Below, piece after piece: positions 1 to 7,701 of a stretch of DNA of 29,317 bases. The stretch is from positions 1 to 29,317 of the IMG/VR virus record IMGVR_UViG_3300043449_001157. One strand, given 5' to 3'. Numbering within the stretch: the first letter of the stretch is position 1; each line of letters begins with the position of its first letter. The position numbers were made by a program, and so were the translations under genes. Source of the DNA: a virus. Below the pieces are notes generated by a model that saw nothing but the letters and a program-made list of their open reading frames with translations, made no database searches and was not told the DNA's origin.

Positions 1-2
1 CT

Positions 3-386
3 GTGGCATCAAAGTCCAAGATATTGTTGGTCTCGAACGGTACGGATATCGTGACTGCTACAAACACGATTGTCGCGCTTAAGGAAGTCAAGGCATCGAT
101 CTCGGCTAGCGACATTGACCTGACGCTTGCGAACTACTTCAGCAAGACCATTTCTGGCACAACGACGTTCACGGTATCGAACGTGCCTACTACGGGTACA
201 GCGGCCAGCTTCATCCTTGACCTGACGAACGGCGGATCCGCTACGGTCAACTGGTGGTCTGGCACGAAGTGGGCTAGTGGCACCGCTCCTACTTTGACCT
301 CTTCGGGCCGTGATGTGCTGGGCTTCTTCACCTACGACGGCGGCACCACTTGGAGCGGTTTTGTGCTTGGGCTGGATGTGAAGTAA
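3..386 (+). CDS. C-terminal part of a tail fibre-like protein (5' end probably outside the window)
   Basis: The frame is open from the window edge, and a GTG at position 3 is the first possible start. I think this GTG is an internal valine, because the first residues (KILLVSNGTDIVTA) align with an internal stretch of the fibre-like protein at 2182-3132 (KKVVLTSNGTDVVLA), not with its start. The rest is a beta-rich, Thr/Ser/Gly-rich domain with the pattern TVNWWSGTKW...GRDVLGFFTYDGGTTW. Its likely counterpart in the second protein ends TMTWPASFKW...SVDLLVATYRSSTSAWYV. This looks like the beta-sandwich tip found at the end of many phage tail or fibre proteins, with a likely role in adsorption. 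The stop codon overlaps the next start (TAATG), so translation is probably coupled. Confidence 0.6.
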   Translation: MASKSKILLVSNGTDIVTATNTIVALKEVKASISASDIDLTLANYFSKTISGTTTFTVSNVPTTGTAASFILDLTNGGSATVNWWSGTKWASGTAPTLTSSGRDVLGFFTYDGGTTWSGFVLGLDVK

Positions 387-1654
387 TGAGCACTAGGGAG
401 ATCATTTACGCTGCGGCGGGTGCGGAATCGTACTGGTTCTCACAGTTATCTAGCAATTCATCCACCCTAGTAGGTTGGGATATTGCAGTAAGCGATTTGG
501 CTAATATATATACCTGTGGGTATGGTGGGGCTACTGCATATCCGCTAATCGTAAAATATAATTCTAATGGTGTTGCGCAGTGGCAAAAGGAATTAGCTCC
601 AGCGTTGTATACCAGCTCTTTCTACTCTTGCACAATAGATACTTCAGAAAATATATACCTCACTGGTCTTTATGACGCTAGTGGGTCGGGGACTGATGTA
701 CAGCTAGTTGTAGTGAAGTACGATTCATCTGGGGCGGTTACATGGCAAAAAACTCTTGACCACGCCACGCTAAACATTGGTATCTATTCGTCCATTACGA
801 ATGATGGCGTTGGGAATCTATATGTTAATTCTCAGTTAAATTCTCAACCTACTATATATAAGTACAATTCTTCTGGAACACTGCAGTGGAATTTTAAGCT
901 TACTATTTCTAATGTGAGCATGGCTTATAGCAGCGGTAGTATTGTTCTTGATTCTTCTAGTAATTCTTTCATTATTGGCTATCAAGGGAGTCCGGAATAC
1001 GCGATCATTGTAAAAGTAAATAGCTCTGGTACCTTACAGTGGATAAAAAAGCTAAGTCATGCGTCTAATGGGTTAAATTTCTATGGGATAGCGATTGATT
1101 CAAATGATGAGATGTACGCAGTGGGGTATGTAGGAACTACGGATAGTCAAGCACTTATTGTTAAATACGACACCTCTGGAGCCGTGGTTTGGCAAAGTAC
1201 GCTTTCTTCTTCAGGAGAAGATATGTACTTCGTGGCCGCTGCGTGTGATGAAAATGACAACGTATACGCATACGGAACAAACGAAACAACTGCGGTACTT
1301 GTAATCGTAAAATATGATTCTTCTGGGACTTTGCTCTGGCAAAGAACGCTAAACCACACCCCAAATGGAGCGTTCCCATATGGGATTACAGTAAAAAATT
1401 TGTCTGTATATCTGTCTGGGATAGTGTATGGCACAACATACAATACAATGCTGACAGTAAAACTTCCTACCAGTGGGGCGCTAACTGGCACGTATGGTTC
1501 GTACGTATACGCAAGTTCTAGCTATACAGACGCTTCATCCTCGTACACAGAGGGTACTATTTCTAATAGCAGCACGACCGACAGCTATACGGAAGCTACG
1601 TCTACGTTTACCGCGTCTACTACGACTTACACCTCTACAACTACGTCCATCTAA
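386..1654 (+). CDS. Seven-repeat beta-propeller-like protein with Ser/Thr/Tyr-rich tail
   Basis: A 422-residue product. I chose the ATG at 386 because it overlaps the previous stop (TAATG); an in-frame TTG at 350 would run back into the previous gene. Seven repeats of about 50 residues share a core like VKYDSSGxxxWQKTL, with cores near residues 53, 108, 157, 206, 255, 305 and 355. This resembles SBBP/Delta-60-type repeats that fold as beta-propellers, and seven copies would fit one closed ring. The last ~45 residues are almost only Ser, Thr and Tyr. No signal peptide or membrane segment is visible. The gene is clearly more AT-rich than its neighbours, which suggests separate acquisition. Its place among fibre and chaperone genes suggests a virion-surface or receptor-binding role, which is inference. 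A secreted or host-interaction protein cannot be excluded. Confidence 0.75.
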   Translation: MSTREIIYAAAGAESYWFSQLSSNSSTLVGWDIAVSDLANIYTCGYGGATAYPLIVKYNSNGVAQWQKELAPALYTSSFYSCTIDTSENIYLTGLYDASGSGTDVQLVVVKYDSSGAVTWQKTLDHATLNIGIYSSITNDGVGNLYVNSQLNSQPTIYKYNSSGTLQWNFKLTISNVSMAYSSGSIVLDSSSNSFIIGYQGSPEYAIIVKVNSSGTLQWIKKLSHASNGLNFYGIAIDSNDEMYAVGYVGTTDSQALIVKYDTSGAVVWQSTLSSSGEDMYFVAAACDENDNVYAYGTNETTAVLVIVKYDSSGTLLWQRTLNHTPNGAFPYGITVKNLSVYLSGIVYGTTYNTMLTVKLPTSGALTGTYGSYVYASSSYTDASSSYTEGTISNSSTTDSYTEATSTFTASTTTYTSTTTSI

Positions 1655-1666
1655 CAGGACTTCAAC

Positions 1667-2107
1667 ATGGCTGCGTACATCAATACCAACACTCTGGAAT
1701 ACCCCGTTTTCGAGGGGGATATCCGGCTTGCGTTCCCGAACACTTCGTTCCCTCGGCAGTTTGCGCCCCCGGACGGGTACGCTGCAGTGGCTTCCGTTCC
1801 ACGACCGAACATTGACCATACCCAGAATGTGGTTGAGGGGGCCCCCGCCGAGACTTCGGGAAGCTGGGTCCAGACATGGGTAGTGACCAGCGCCTCTGCG
1901 CAACAGGTCGCGGATCGTACGGATGCGAAGGCCAAGTCGGTTCGGTCGGAGCGAAATACCCTGCTGCGGGACTGCGATTGGACTCAGCTGGCAGATTCCC
2001 CGGTGGCGAACAAAGCGGCGTGGGTGCAGTACCGTCAAGCACTTAGAGACATTTCGTCTCAGGCGGGGTTCCCTTGGTCCGTGGTGTGGCCGGTTACGCC
2101 TGCATAA
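1667..2107 (+). CDS. Phage tail assembly chaperone-like protein
   Basis: A 146-residue protein whose C-terminal half carries a pattern typical of the Phage_tail_APC family: RNTLLRDCDWTQLADSP, then WVQYRQALRDIS, then a short GFP...VVWPVTP ending. Proteins of this family are usually encoded beside tail fibre or tail tip genes and are thought to assist their assembly. The N-terminal half is unlike the core and may be a partner-specific adaptor. An AGGA box lies 8 bases upstream of the ATG. It follows the propeller gene after 12 bases and precedes a fibre gene, which fits a chaperone for one or both. Family assignment is from remembered motif pattern, not a search. Confidence 0.75.
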   Translation: MAAYINTNTLEYPVFEGDIRLAFPNTSFPRQFAPPDGYAAVASVPRPNIDHTQNVVEGAPAETSGSWVQTWVVTSASAQQVADRTDAKAKSVRSERNTLLRDCDWTQLADSPVANKAAWVQYRQALRDISSQAGFPWSVVWPVTPA

Positions 2108-2111
2108 CCGC

Positions 2112-2140
2112 TTGGATCTACTGGCTTTTTAGGGTATTCT
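2112..2140 (+). promoter_or_regulatory. Weak sigma70-like promoter candidate before the second fibre gene
   Basis: TTGGAT (2112-2117) and TATTCT (2135-2140) are separated by 17 bases, a normal spacing. Matches to consensus are only three and four of six. It sits in one of the few real gaps of the late block (74 bases), between the chaperone-like gene and the fibre gene at 2182. Confidence 0.3.
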
Positions 2141-2155
2141 AGGATACAAATCGGG

Positions 2156-2169
2156 CGCAACGTGTTGCG
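2156..2169 (+). repeat. Short inverted repeat just upstream of the fibre gene ribosome binding site
   Basis: CGCAAC and GTTGCG are perfect 6-base arms separated by only GT. The repeat lies 12 bases before the ATG at 2182 and directly before the AAGGA box at about 2171. The 2-base centre is too tight for a stable RNA loop, so a two-fold protein-binding site is at least as likely as a hairpin that affects ribosome access. Confidence 0.4.
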
Positions 2170-2181
2170 TAAGGACAACAG

Positions 2182-3132
2182 ATGGCTACTACATATAGTA
2201 CAAACCTTGGTATCGCACTGCCCGGTTCCGGCGAACAATCCGGTACGTGGGGCGTAACGACTAACACCAACCTCGGCACCCTGATTGAACAGGCGGTATC
2301 GGGGTACGAAACGCAGGCGATTACCGATGGTTCGGACACGACCATCACGATCCCCAACGGCGCTACGGGCGTTGCTCGCAACATGTACCTTGAGCTCACG
2401 GGCTCGCTGTCGGCTGCACGCACACTGCTCGTTCCGGTCAACAAGAAGCTCTACTTCATCTACAACAACACGACTGGCGGGTATGCCGTCACGGTGAAGG
2501 TCTCTGGGCAGACTGGGGTGTCGGTGCCGAACGGCAAGAAGGTCGTGCTTACGTCGAACGGTACGGATGTCGTTCTGGCGATCAACCACCTGATCGGGAC
2601 TGTGACTGGCGATGTGACCGGCGACTTGACCGGCAGGGTGATCCTGTCTGGATCCACGATCCCGTCGAACGGCTGGTACCTGCCTTCTGCGAATGTCGCG
2701 GGCCTTGCGACCAACAGCACTCAGCGGGTTACGGTCAGTGCGAACGGCTTGGTGACGATCAATGCCCCTGCCGCTGCCACACAGGCGCTCACGGTTACGG
2801 GCGGGGCGGCGACTCCCAATACGGCAGTTTCGTTCTCGGCTACGGCGATGACGGTCGATTGCTCGCGGGGCAACGTGTTTGCTACGACGTTCACTGCCAA
2901 CGTGACGGTCGCTCCGTCGATCAGTAACCCGCAGGACGGCCAGACGATCAACTGGTTCATCACGCAGGATGCTACGGGTAGCCGTACGATGACGTGGCCT
3001 GCTTCGTTCAAGTGGCCCGGTGCAACTGCGGGGGTCCTGAGTACCGCTGCCAATTCGGTGGACCTGCTGGTCGCGACCTACCGGTCTAGTACCTCTGCAT
3101 GGTACGTCACGCTCTTGAAGGGCTTCGCGTAA
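2182..3132 (+). CDS. Tail fibre-like protein
   Basis: A 316-residue protein. The N-terminus (TNLGIALPGSGEQSGTWG...NLGTLIEQAVSGY) has the form seen at the start of many phage tail fibre proteins, a likely tail-attachment segment. The middle is beta-rich, with SNGTDVVLAINHLIGTVTG followed by short VTGD/LTG repeats that suggest a trimeric shaft. The C-terminal ~110 residues resemble the tip domain of the partial protein at 3-386. An AAGGA box precedes the ATG. The stop overlaps the next start in a TAATG. Expected role: host recognition at the cell surface. The presence of two related fibre-like genes separated by the propeller and chaperone genes is notable. Confidence 0.75.
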   Translation: MATTYSTNLGIALPGSGEQSGTWGVTTNTNLGTLIEQAVSGYETQAITDGSDTTITIPNGATGVARNMYLELTGSLSAARTLLVPVNKKLYFIYNNTTGGYAVTVKVSGQTGVSVPNGKKVVLTSNGTDVVLAINHLIGTVTGDVTGDLTGRVILSGSTIPSNGWYLPSANVAGLATNSTQRVTVSANGLVTINAPAAATQALTVTGGAATPNTAVSFSATAMTVDCSRGNVFATTFTANVTVAPSISNPQDGQTINWFITQDATGSRTMTWPASFKWPGATAGVLSTAANSVDLLVATYRSSTSAWYVTLLKGFA

Positions 3133-3515
3133 TGAGCTTCATGGCACGGGCAACCGTCTCTACAACGCTGTACGAAGGTACGATTACAACGGCGCTCAGT
3201 TCAAGCGCGAAGTATACGGGCTTCAGCACCGTTTTGGACAGCGGGTTCGGCTCTAGGTCCCCGACAACCCTGACAACCGGGAATACCTTCCGCGCTTGTT
3301 ATGACGAAGTGTCGTCAGCCACAGTGGAGATTAGTGGGTTTAGCTCGAATCCCGGCAAGGGGTTCATCAGGAACGTGATCACCGGGCCTACCCCTACGAC
3401 ACTGACGGGGGCAGCGGCTACGTACTCCTATTCTAGCGGGGTGGCAACGTGGACTTGGGCCAGCACTTTCGGCTTCGCGAAGAACGTCGCTTACGCATGT
3501 ACGATCAACGGGTGA
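3132..3515 (+). CDS. Hypothetical phage structural protein
   Basis: A 127-residue protein, starting at the ATG that overlaps the stop of the fibre gene (TAATG). It begins MSFMARATVSTTLYEGTITT and is rich in Ser, Thr, Gly and aromatic residues, with predicted beta character and no obvious signal peptide or membrane segment. I do not recognise the family. Its tight coupling to the fibre gene and its place just before the lysis genes suggest a small tail or fibre accessory protein, but this rests on context only. Confidence 0.6.
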   Translation: MSFMARATVSTTLYEGTITTALSSSAKYTGFSTVLDSGFGSRSPTTLTTGNTFRACYDEVSSATVEISGFSSNPGKGFIRNVITGPTPTTLTGAAATYSYSSGVATWTWASTFGFAKNVAYACTING

Positions 3516-3518
3516 TCT

Positions 3519-3992
3519 ATGGTGCTTGAATCACTGGCAGGCGGGATCCTCGGCGGCGTGCTTCGTATAGCGCCGGAGATGCTGAAGTTCTTTGACCGCA
3601 AGGGGGAACGCGCCCACGAGCTTGCCATGATGCAGGCCGAAATGGAATTTGCCAAGGTGAAAGGCGAGATCAACATGAAGCAGATCGAAGCCGCAATTTC
3701 GGTCGCTGAGCTCGACACCATGGCAGAGGCAATCAAGGAGCAGTCAGCTACCTCAGTGGCTGCAGGTAAGTTTGTGGCTGCGTTGAGCGCCTTGGTCCGT
3801 CCGTTGATTACCTATTTCTTCGTAACGGTGTATGCACTGGTCAAGTACGCTTCGTTCCAGATCGCCATCATGCAGGGCGGGGAATGGAAGACCGTACTTA
3901 TTGAGCACTGGGGCGAGCAGGACGTTCAGGTTTTCGTGATGATCCTGACGTTTTGGTTTGTAGGCAGGGTATGGGAACGAGCGAAGCAGTAG
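3519..3992 (+). CDS. Holin of the 3TM/GTA type
   Basis: A 157-residue protein. The N-terminus (LGGVLRIAPEMLKFFDRKGERAHELAMM) followed by a charged helical stretch matches the pattern of the GTA_holin_3TM family. Hydrophobic segments lie at about residues 87-115 (with LITYFFVTVYALVKYASF) and 136-153 (VFVMILTFWFVG). A third weaker or amphipathic segment may be near the N-terminus. Holins of this type permeabilise the inner membrane and release the endolysin. The gene overlaps the endolysin gene by 22 bases, the usual arrangement of a lysis cassette, which supports the call. Confidence 0.75.
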   Translation: MVLESLAGGILGGVLRIAPEMLKFFDRKGERAHELAMMQAEMEFAKVKGEINMKQIEAAISVAELDTMAEAIKEQSATSVAAGKFVAALSALVRPLITYFFVTVYALVKYASFQIAIMQGGEWKTVLIEHWGEQDVQVFVMILTFWFVGRVWERAKQ

Positions 3993-4420
3993 GTATCGCC
4001 GCTGCCCTGTGTAGGGAATTCGAAGGGTTTTATGCTAGGCCATATCTATGCCCTGCTGGAGTCCCCACACAAGGGTATGGAACAATCAGGAGGCCCGATG
4101 GAACGCCGATCACGCTGGACGCCGAACCAATTGACAAAGAGACTGCAGAACTTTGGCTTCAGGACGAGCTTGGCAAACTGCTTCCGGCTGTGCTGGCGGC
4201 ATCTCCGGGCTTGGTTTCGTACCCTGCTAGGTTAGGGGCCATATTGTCATTCTGCTACAACTTAGGAATTGGCAGGTACCGGGCTTCGACGCTTCGCAAG
4301 AGGGTTAACGCATACGACTGGGCGGGTGCCAGACAGCAGATCAATCGCTGGGTGCGTGGTGGCGGTAAGGTGTTGAACGGATTGATTCGACGACGTGCAG
4401 CTGAAGCTGCGTTGCTATGA
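3971..4420 (+). CDS. Endolysin, GH24 lysozyme (N-acetylmuramidase)
   Basis: A 149-residue product from the ATG at 3971, which has an AGGCAGGG box just upstream and overlaps the holin gene. The catalytic pattern of T4-type lysozymes is visible: Glu18 (EFEGFYARPY), then Cys27 nine residues on, then Thr33 six residues later (CPAGVPTQGYGT). The middle residue is Cys rather than the Asp of T4 lysozyme, a variant known in other GH24 endolysins. The C-terminal part (SFCYNLG, then RRRAAEAAL) also fits the family. It cuts the glycan strands of peptidoglycan. No signal or anchor segment is visible, so it should depend on the holin for export. No spanin pair is visible next to it. Confidence 0.85.
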   Translation: MGTSEAVGIAAALCREFEGFYARPYLCPAGVPTQGYGTIRRPDGTPITLDAEPIDKETAELWLQDELGKLLPAVLAASPGLVSYPARLGAILSFCYNLGIGRYRASTLRKRVNAYDWAGARQQINRWVRGGGKVLNGLIRRRAAEAALL

Positions 4421-4432
4421 GTAGGACGTGAA

Positions 4433-7069
4433 ATGCCGCTTTCCAAATTACAATTTCGTCCGGGTATCAACAAGGAATCCACCACCTACGCCAATGAAGG
4501 TGGCTTCTACTCGTGCGACAAGGTTCGCTTCCGGTCTGGGTTCCCTGAGAAGCTGGGCGGCTGGGTCAACCAGAATGCGACCTATACCTACAAGGGCATC
4601 GCCCGTTCCTTGTGGAACTGGGTCACGTACGACGGCCAGAACCTGCTTGGGGTAGGCACGAGCCAGAAATACTACATCGAGAATGGTGGCGAGTTTTTCG
4701 ACATCACCCCCCTGCGCACTACGGTGACGCTGGGCACGGACCCCTTCACGACAGTCAACGGCAGCAAGGCCATTACAGTCACTGCTAACTCTCACGGTGT
4801 TGCGACGGGAACCTACGTCACTTTCACTAACGCGGGCGGGAATATCACGGTCGGTGGCCTTGTGTTGGCGAGCATAGCTGGGGTCGAGTTCGAAGTGGTT
4901 CAGGTGCCCAATAGCAACTCGTACATCATCGTGTCCCCGACGGCGGCATCGTCCTCGGCAACGGGCGGCGGTTCGGCTATTTCTGCCAAGTACCAGATCA
5001 ATGCGGGTAATTCTCAGTCTATTCCGTCAGGCGGCGGCTGGGGCGCGGGCCCATGGCCGTCTTTCACAACTACGACATTGACCGATCCGTTCACCGCTTC
5101 TGGATCCGGGGTCTCGGTGCTGACGGTAACGCATTCTGCCCACGGCTTGAACACGGGGGATTATGTCTTCTTCGCGAGCATTGCGACCGACCCGTGCGGT
5201 ATAAACAAGACCGTGATGCAGCAGGCGTTTCAGATCACCAAGGTGGACGCTAACTCGTACACAATCTCGACTGTAATCGGAAATCAGACCTATACCACGA
5301 CTTCGGGCACGGCAAGTGGCGGTTCCGTAGTTGTTGACGTACCGTCTACTCCGGTACGTGGCTGGGGCGACGGCGTGAGTTCTACTACTGTGACGTATCT
5401 TCCGATGCGGCTGTGGAGTCAGGACAACTTCGAGCAGGATCTGATCATCAGTCCTCGCGGAGAGGCACTGTACTACTGGATCAAGGATACTACGACCTAC
5501 GCCCGTGCAGTATTGCTTAGCAGTGTTGCCAACGACTCAACCTTAAGCGGCGCGATGACGATCAAGACCGGCTCGATCACGTCGGGTACTTCGACGTTGA
5601 CGGTCACAGATTCGTTCAATATCACTGCAGGTTCGGTCGTGACGGGTACGGGGATCCCGGCTGGGACCTATGTGCTTACTACGTACACTGGTGGGTCTAG
5701 CGTACCTCTTTCGGCAAATGCGACCAGTACGGGTACGGGCGCGACCTATACGTTTAGCTATCCGGGTAGATTTGTGCCTAACAAATCGAACTACATTCTG
5801 GCTTCGGACACGTCGCACTTCACGATTGCATTGGGGGCAAACCCGTACGATCCGACCGACTTTGATACGACGTTCGATCCTCTGATGGTGCGGTGGTCTG
5901 ATCAGGATAACCCGTTTGATTGGGTGCCGACTACCTTCAACCAATCAGGTGAGCAGCACATCTCCAAGGGTTCGTATCTTGTGACTGCTCGCGATACTCG
6001 ACAGGAAATCCTAGTCTGGACAGACGCGGCGTTGTTCTCGATGCAGTACCTCGGGCCCCCGTACGTGTGGGGCTTTAACATGCTGATGGACAACATCTCG
6101 ATTGCCTCCCCGGAAGCTGCGATCACGGTAAACGGCGTTACCTACTGGATGGGTGTGGACAAGTTCTACATGTACTCCGGGCGGGTTGAGACGCTGCCTT
6201 GCTCGCTACGTCAGTTCATATTCATGAACCTCAATAAAGATCAGATCGATCAGGTCGTGTGCGGGTCCAACGAAGGGTATAACGAGATATGGTGGTTCTA
6301 TCCCTCGGCTAACAGTCAAGTCAATGATTCGTATGTGATCTTCAACCATCTTGAGCGAATCTGGTACTACGGCACGATCAACCGGACGGCTTGGTTGGAC
6401 AGCCCGTTGCGGTCGTATCCGTTGGGCGCGTTCAGCATCCAGACTTCGTACCTCAATGCCGACATCAACAGCTCGGTAACCAGCATCGCGCTGGTGGACG
6501 GTACCTCGTACCCCAACTCTGGTACGGTGACGATTGAATCTGAGCAGATCACTTACACTGGGGTTTCCAACAACACCCTCACTGGGTGCGTACGAGGTGC
6601 GAATAACACGACAGCTGCAAGCCACAGCCAGTATACGGCAGTGCCGTACTACGTCCCGAATCAGGTCATGCAGCACGAAAACGGGAACGATGATGGGTCG
6701 GTATCCCCGTCACTGCCTATCGATGCCTACGTCGAGTCGTCGGACTTTGACATTGGGGACGGGCACAACTTCGGCTTCGTGTGGCGGATCCTGCCGGATA
6801 TTACGTTTGCCAATAGCACGGCTACCCAGACCCACCCAAGTGCTATTTTTAGTGTCAAGGCACGGCAGAACTCCGGTACGCCGTATAACTCTAACGGTAC
6901 CCCGACGGTCACCCAGACGGCTTCGTACCCGGTTGAGCTCTATACTGGGCAGGTCTACACCCGGATCCGGGGTAGGCAGATGGCGTTCCGCGTGGAGTCT
7001 GGTGAGCTCGGGGTCGCTTGGCAGCTGGGCACCCCCCGTATCGACATCCGCCCGGACGGTAGGCGCTAA
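4433..7069 (+). CDS. Tail nozzle/stabilisation-type protein (P22 gp10 / T7 gp12-like role)
   Basis: An 878-residue protein. It starts with a pattern seen in many phages with short tails (LQFRPGINKESTTYANEGGF...KVRFRSGFPEKLGGW, then RSLWNWV). The core between about residues 480 and 670 has the repeated Trp/Tyr-rich blades of this group (QEILVWTDAALFSMQYLG, YWMGVDKFYMYSG, EIWWFYPS, HLERIWYYG). Several domains appear inserted: two FCCH-like repeats near residues 103-170 and 218-300 (each starting DPFT and containing HG-T-Y-F), a Thr/Ser-rich segment at about 378-440, and an IESEQITYTG...RGANNTTAASH module at about 677-737. A multimeric collar/nozzle that closes the tail is the likely role. It follows the endolysin after 12 bases and ends in a TAATG overlap. 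Confidence 0.7.
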   Translation: MPLSKLQFRPGINKESTTYANEGGFYSCDKVRFRSGFPEKLGGWVNQNATYTYKGIARSLWNWVTYDGQNLLGVGTSQKYYIENGGEFFDITPLRTTVTLGTDPFTTVNGSKAITVTANSHGVATGTYVTFTNAGGNITVGGLVLASIAGVEFEVVQVPNSNSYIIVSPTAASSSATGGGSAISAKYQINAGNSQSIPSGGGWGAGPWPSFTTTTLTDPFTASGSGVSVLTVTHSAHGLNTGDYVFFASIATDPCGINKTVMQQAFQITKVDANSYTISTVIGNQTYTTTSGTASGGSVVVDVPSTPVRGWGDGVSSTTVTYLPMRLWSQDNFEQDLIISPRGEALYYWIKDTTTYARAVLLSSVANDSTLSGAMTIKTGSITSGTSTLTVTDSFNITAGSVVTGTGIPAGTYVLTTYTGGSSVPLSANATSTGTGATYTFSYPGRFVPNKSNYILASDTSHFTIALGANPYDPTDFDTTFDPLMVRWSDQDNPFDWVPTTFNQSGEQHISKGSYLVTARDTRQEILVWTDAALFSMQYLGPPYVWGFNMLMDNISIASPEAAITVNGVTYWMGVDKFYMYSGRVETLPCSLRQFIFMNLNKDQIDQVVCGSNEGYNEIWWFYPSANSQVNDSYVIFNHLERIWYYGTINRTAWLDSPLRSYPLGAFSIQTSYLNADINSSVTSIALVDGTSYPNSGTVTIESEQITYTGVSNNTLTGCVRGANNTTAASHSQYTAVPYYVPNQVMQHENGNDDGSVSPSLPIDAYVESSDFDIGDGHNFGFVWRILPDITFANSTATQTHPSAIFSVKARQNSGTPYNSNGTPTVTQTASYPVELYTGQVYTRIRGRQMAFRVESGELGVAWQLGTPRIDIRPDGRR

Positions 7070-7662
7070 TGGCGACCATACGGAATATCACTGCCCCGAA
7101 CCTGCCCAGTGCGCCCATCGCGTACGAGCAGCGGTATCAAGAGCAGCTCACAAACACACTACGGTTGTTCTTTAACTCCGTAACAAACAACGCTAACTCC
7201 CCGAAGCCGTACGGGTCGTTCTACGACACGACAAACCAGACTGCAGCGGTCATCAATACTGCATACCCAGTGCAGTGCAATATGACTACGGACGCCTTCC
7301 ATGTCACGCTTGACTTGGCCACTTCGCGGTATTATGTAACAGAATCAGGGATTTACAATATTCAGTTTTCGGCGCAGTTGGGCAAAACCACTTCCTCTGC
7401 GGGCAAGGTGTATTTCTGGCTGCGGGTAAACGGGAACGATGTACCGCATTCTGCCAGCGTGGTGGGGGTTAAGGACTCTACGGGGATCTCCGTCCCGGCA
7501 TGGAACTTCGTGCAGCCCCTTCGGTCGGGGGACTACTTTCAGTTGATGTGGAGTACCGATGATACGGATATCACCCTAGACGCGGTTGCCGCCTCGTCCC
7601 CTGTGCCGGAGGTCCCGTCGGTCATCTTGACAGTAACATGGGTTTCCGCAATTGCCCTGTGA
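7069..7662 (+). CDS. Virion structural protein with C1q/TNF-like jelly-roll-type domain
   Basis: A 197-residue protein starting in the TAATG overlap with the nozzle-type gene. Residues 1-45 are helical and polar (YEQRYQEQLTNTLRLFF). The rest has the alternating pattern of a jelly-roll domain: GSFYDTTNQTAAVINTAYPV, then YYVTESGIYNIQFSAQL, then KVYFWLRVNGNDVPHS, then LRSGDYFQLMWSTDDTDI. This resembles C1q/TNF-like domains found in phage receptor-binding or decoration proteins. The likely role is a tail-associated or capsid-decorating protein. Fold assignment is from pattern only. Confidence 0.6.
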   Translation: MATIRNITAPNLPSAPIAYEQRYQEQLTNTLRLFFNSVTNNANSPKPYGSFYDTTNQTAAVINTAYPVQCNMTTDAFHVTLDLATSRYYVTESGIYNIQFSAQLGKTTSSAGKVYFWLRVNGNDVPHSASVVGVKDSTGISVPAWNFVQPLRSGDYFQLMWSTDDTDITLDAVAASSPVPEVPSVILTVTWVSAIAL

Positions 7663-7664
7663 TG

Positions 7665-7673
7665 TGGTATTAT
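7665..7673 (+). promoter_or_regulatory. Extended -10 promoter candidate
   Basis: TG-G-TATTAT forms an extended -10 element with five of six matches in the hexamer. It lies just after the stop of the jelly-roll gene and about 29 bases before the next ATG (7702). No good -35 is visible at the right distance, which extended -10 promoters can tolerate. It would start a transcript for the internal virion protein genes. Confidence 0.35.
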
Positions 7674-7701
7674 CCACGAAATTCAACCCGTTGGGGTGAG
7701 T

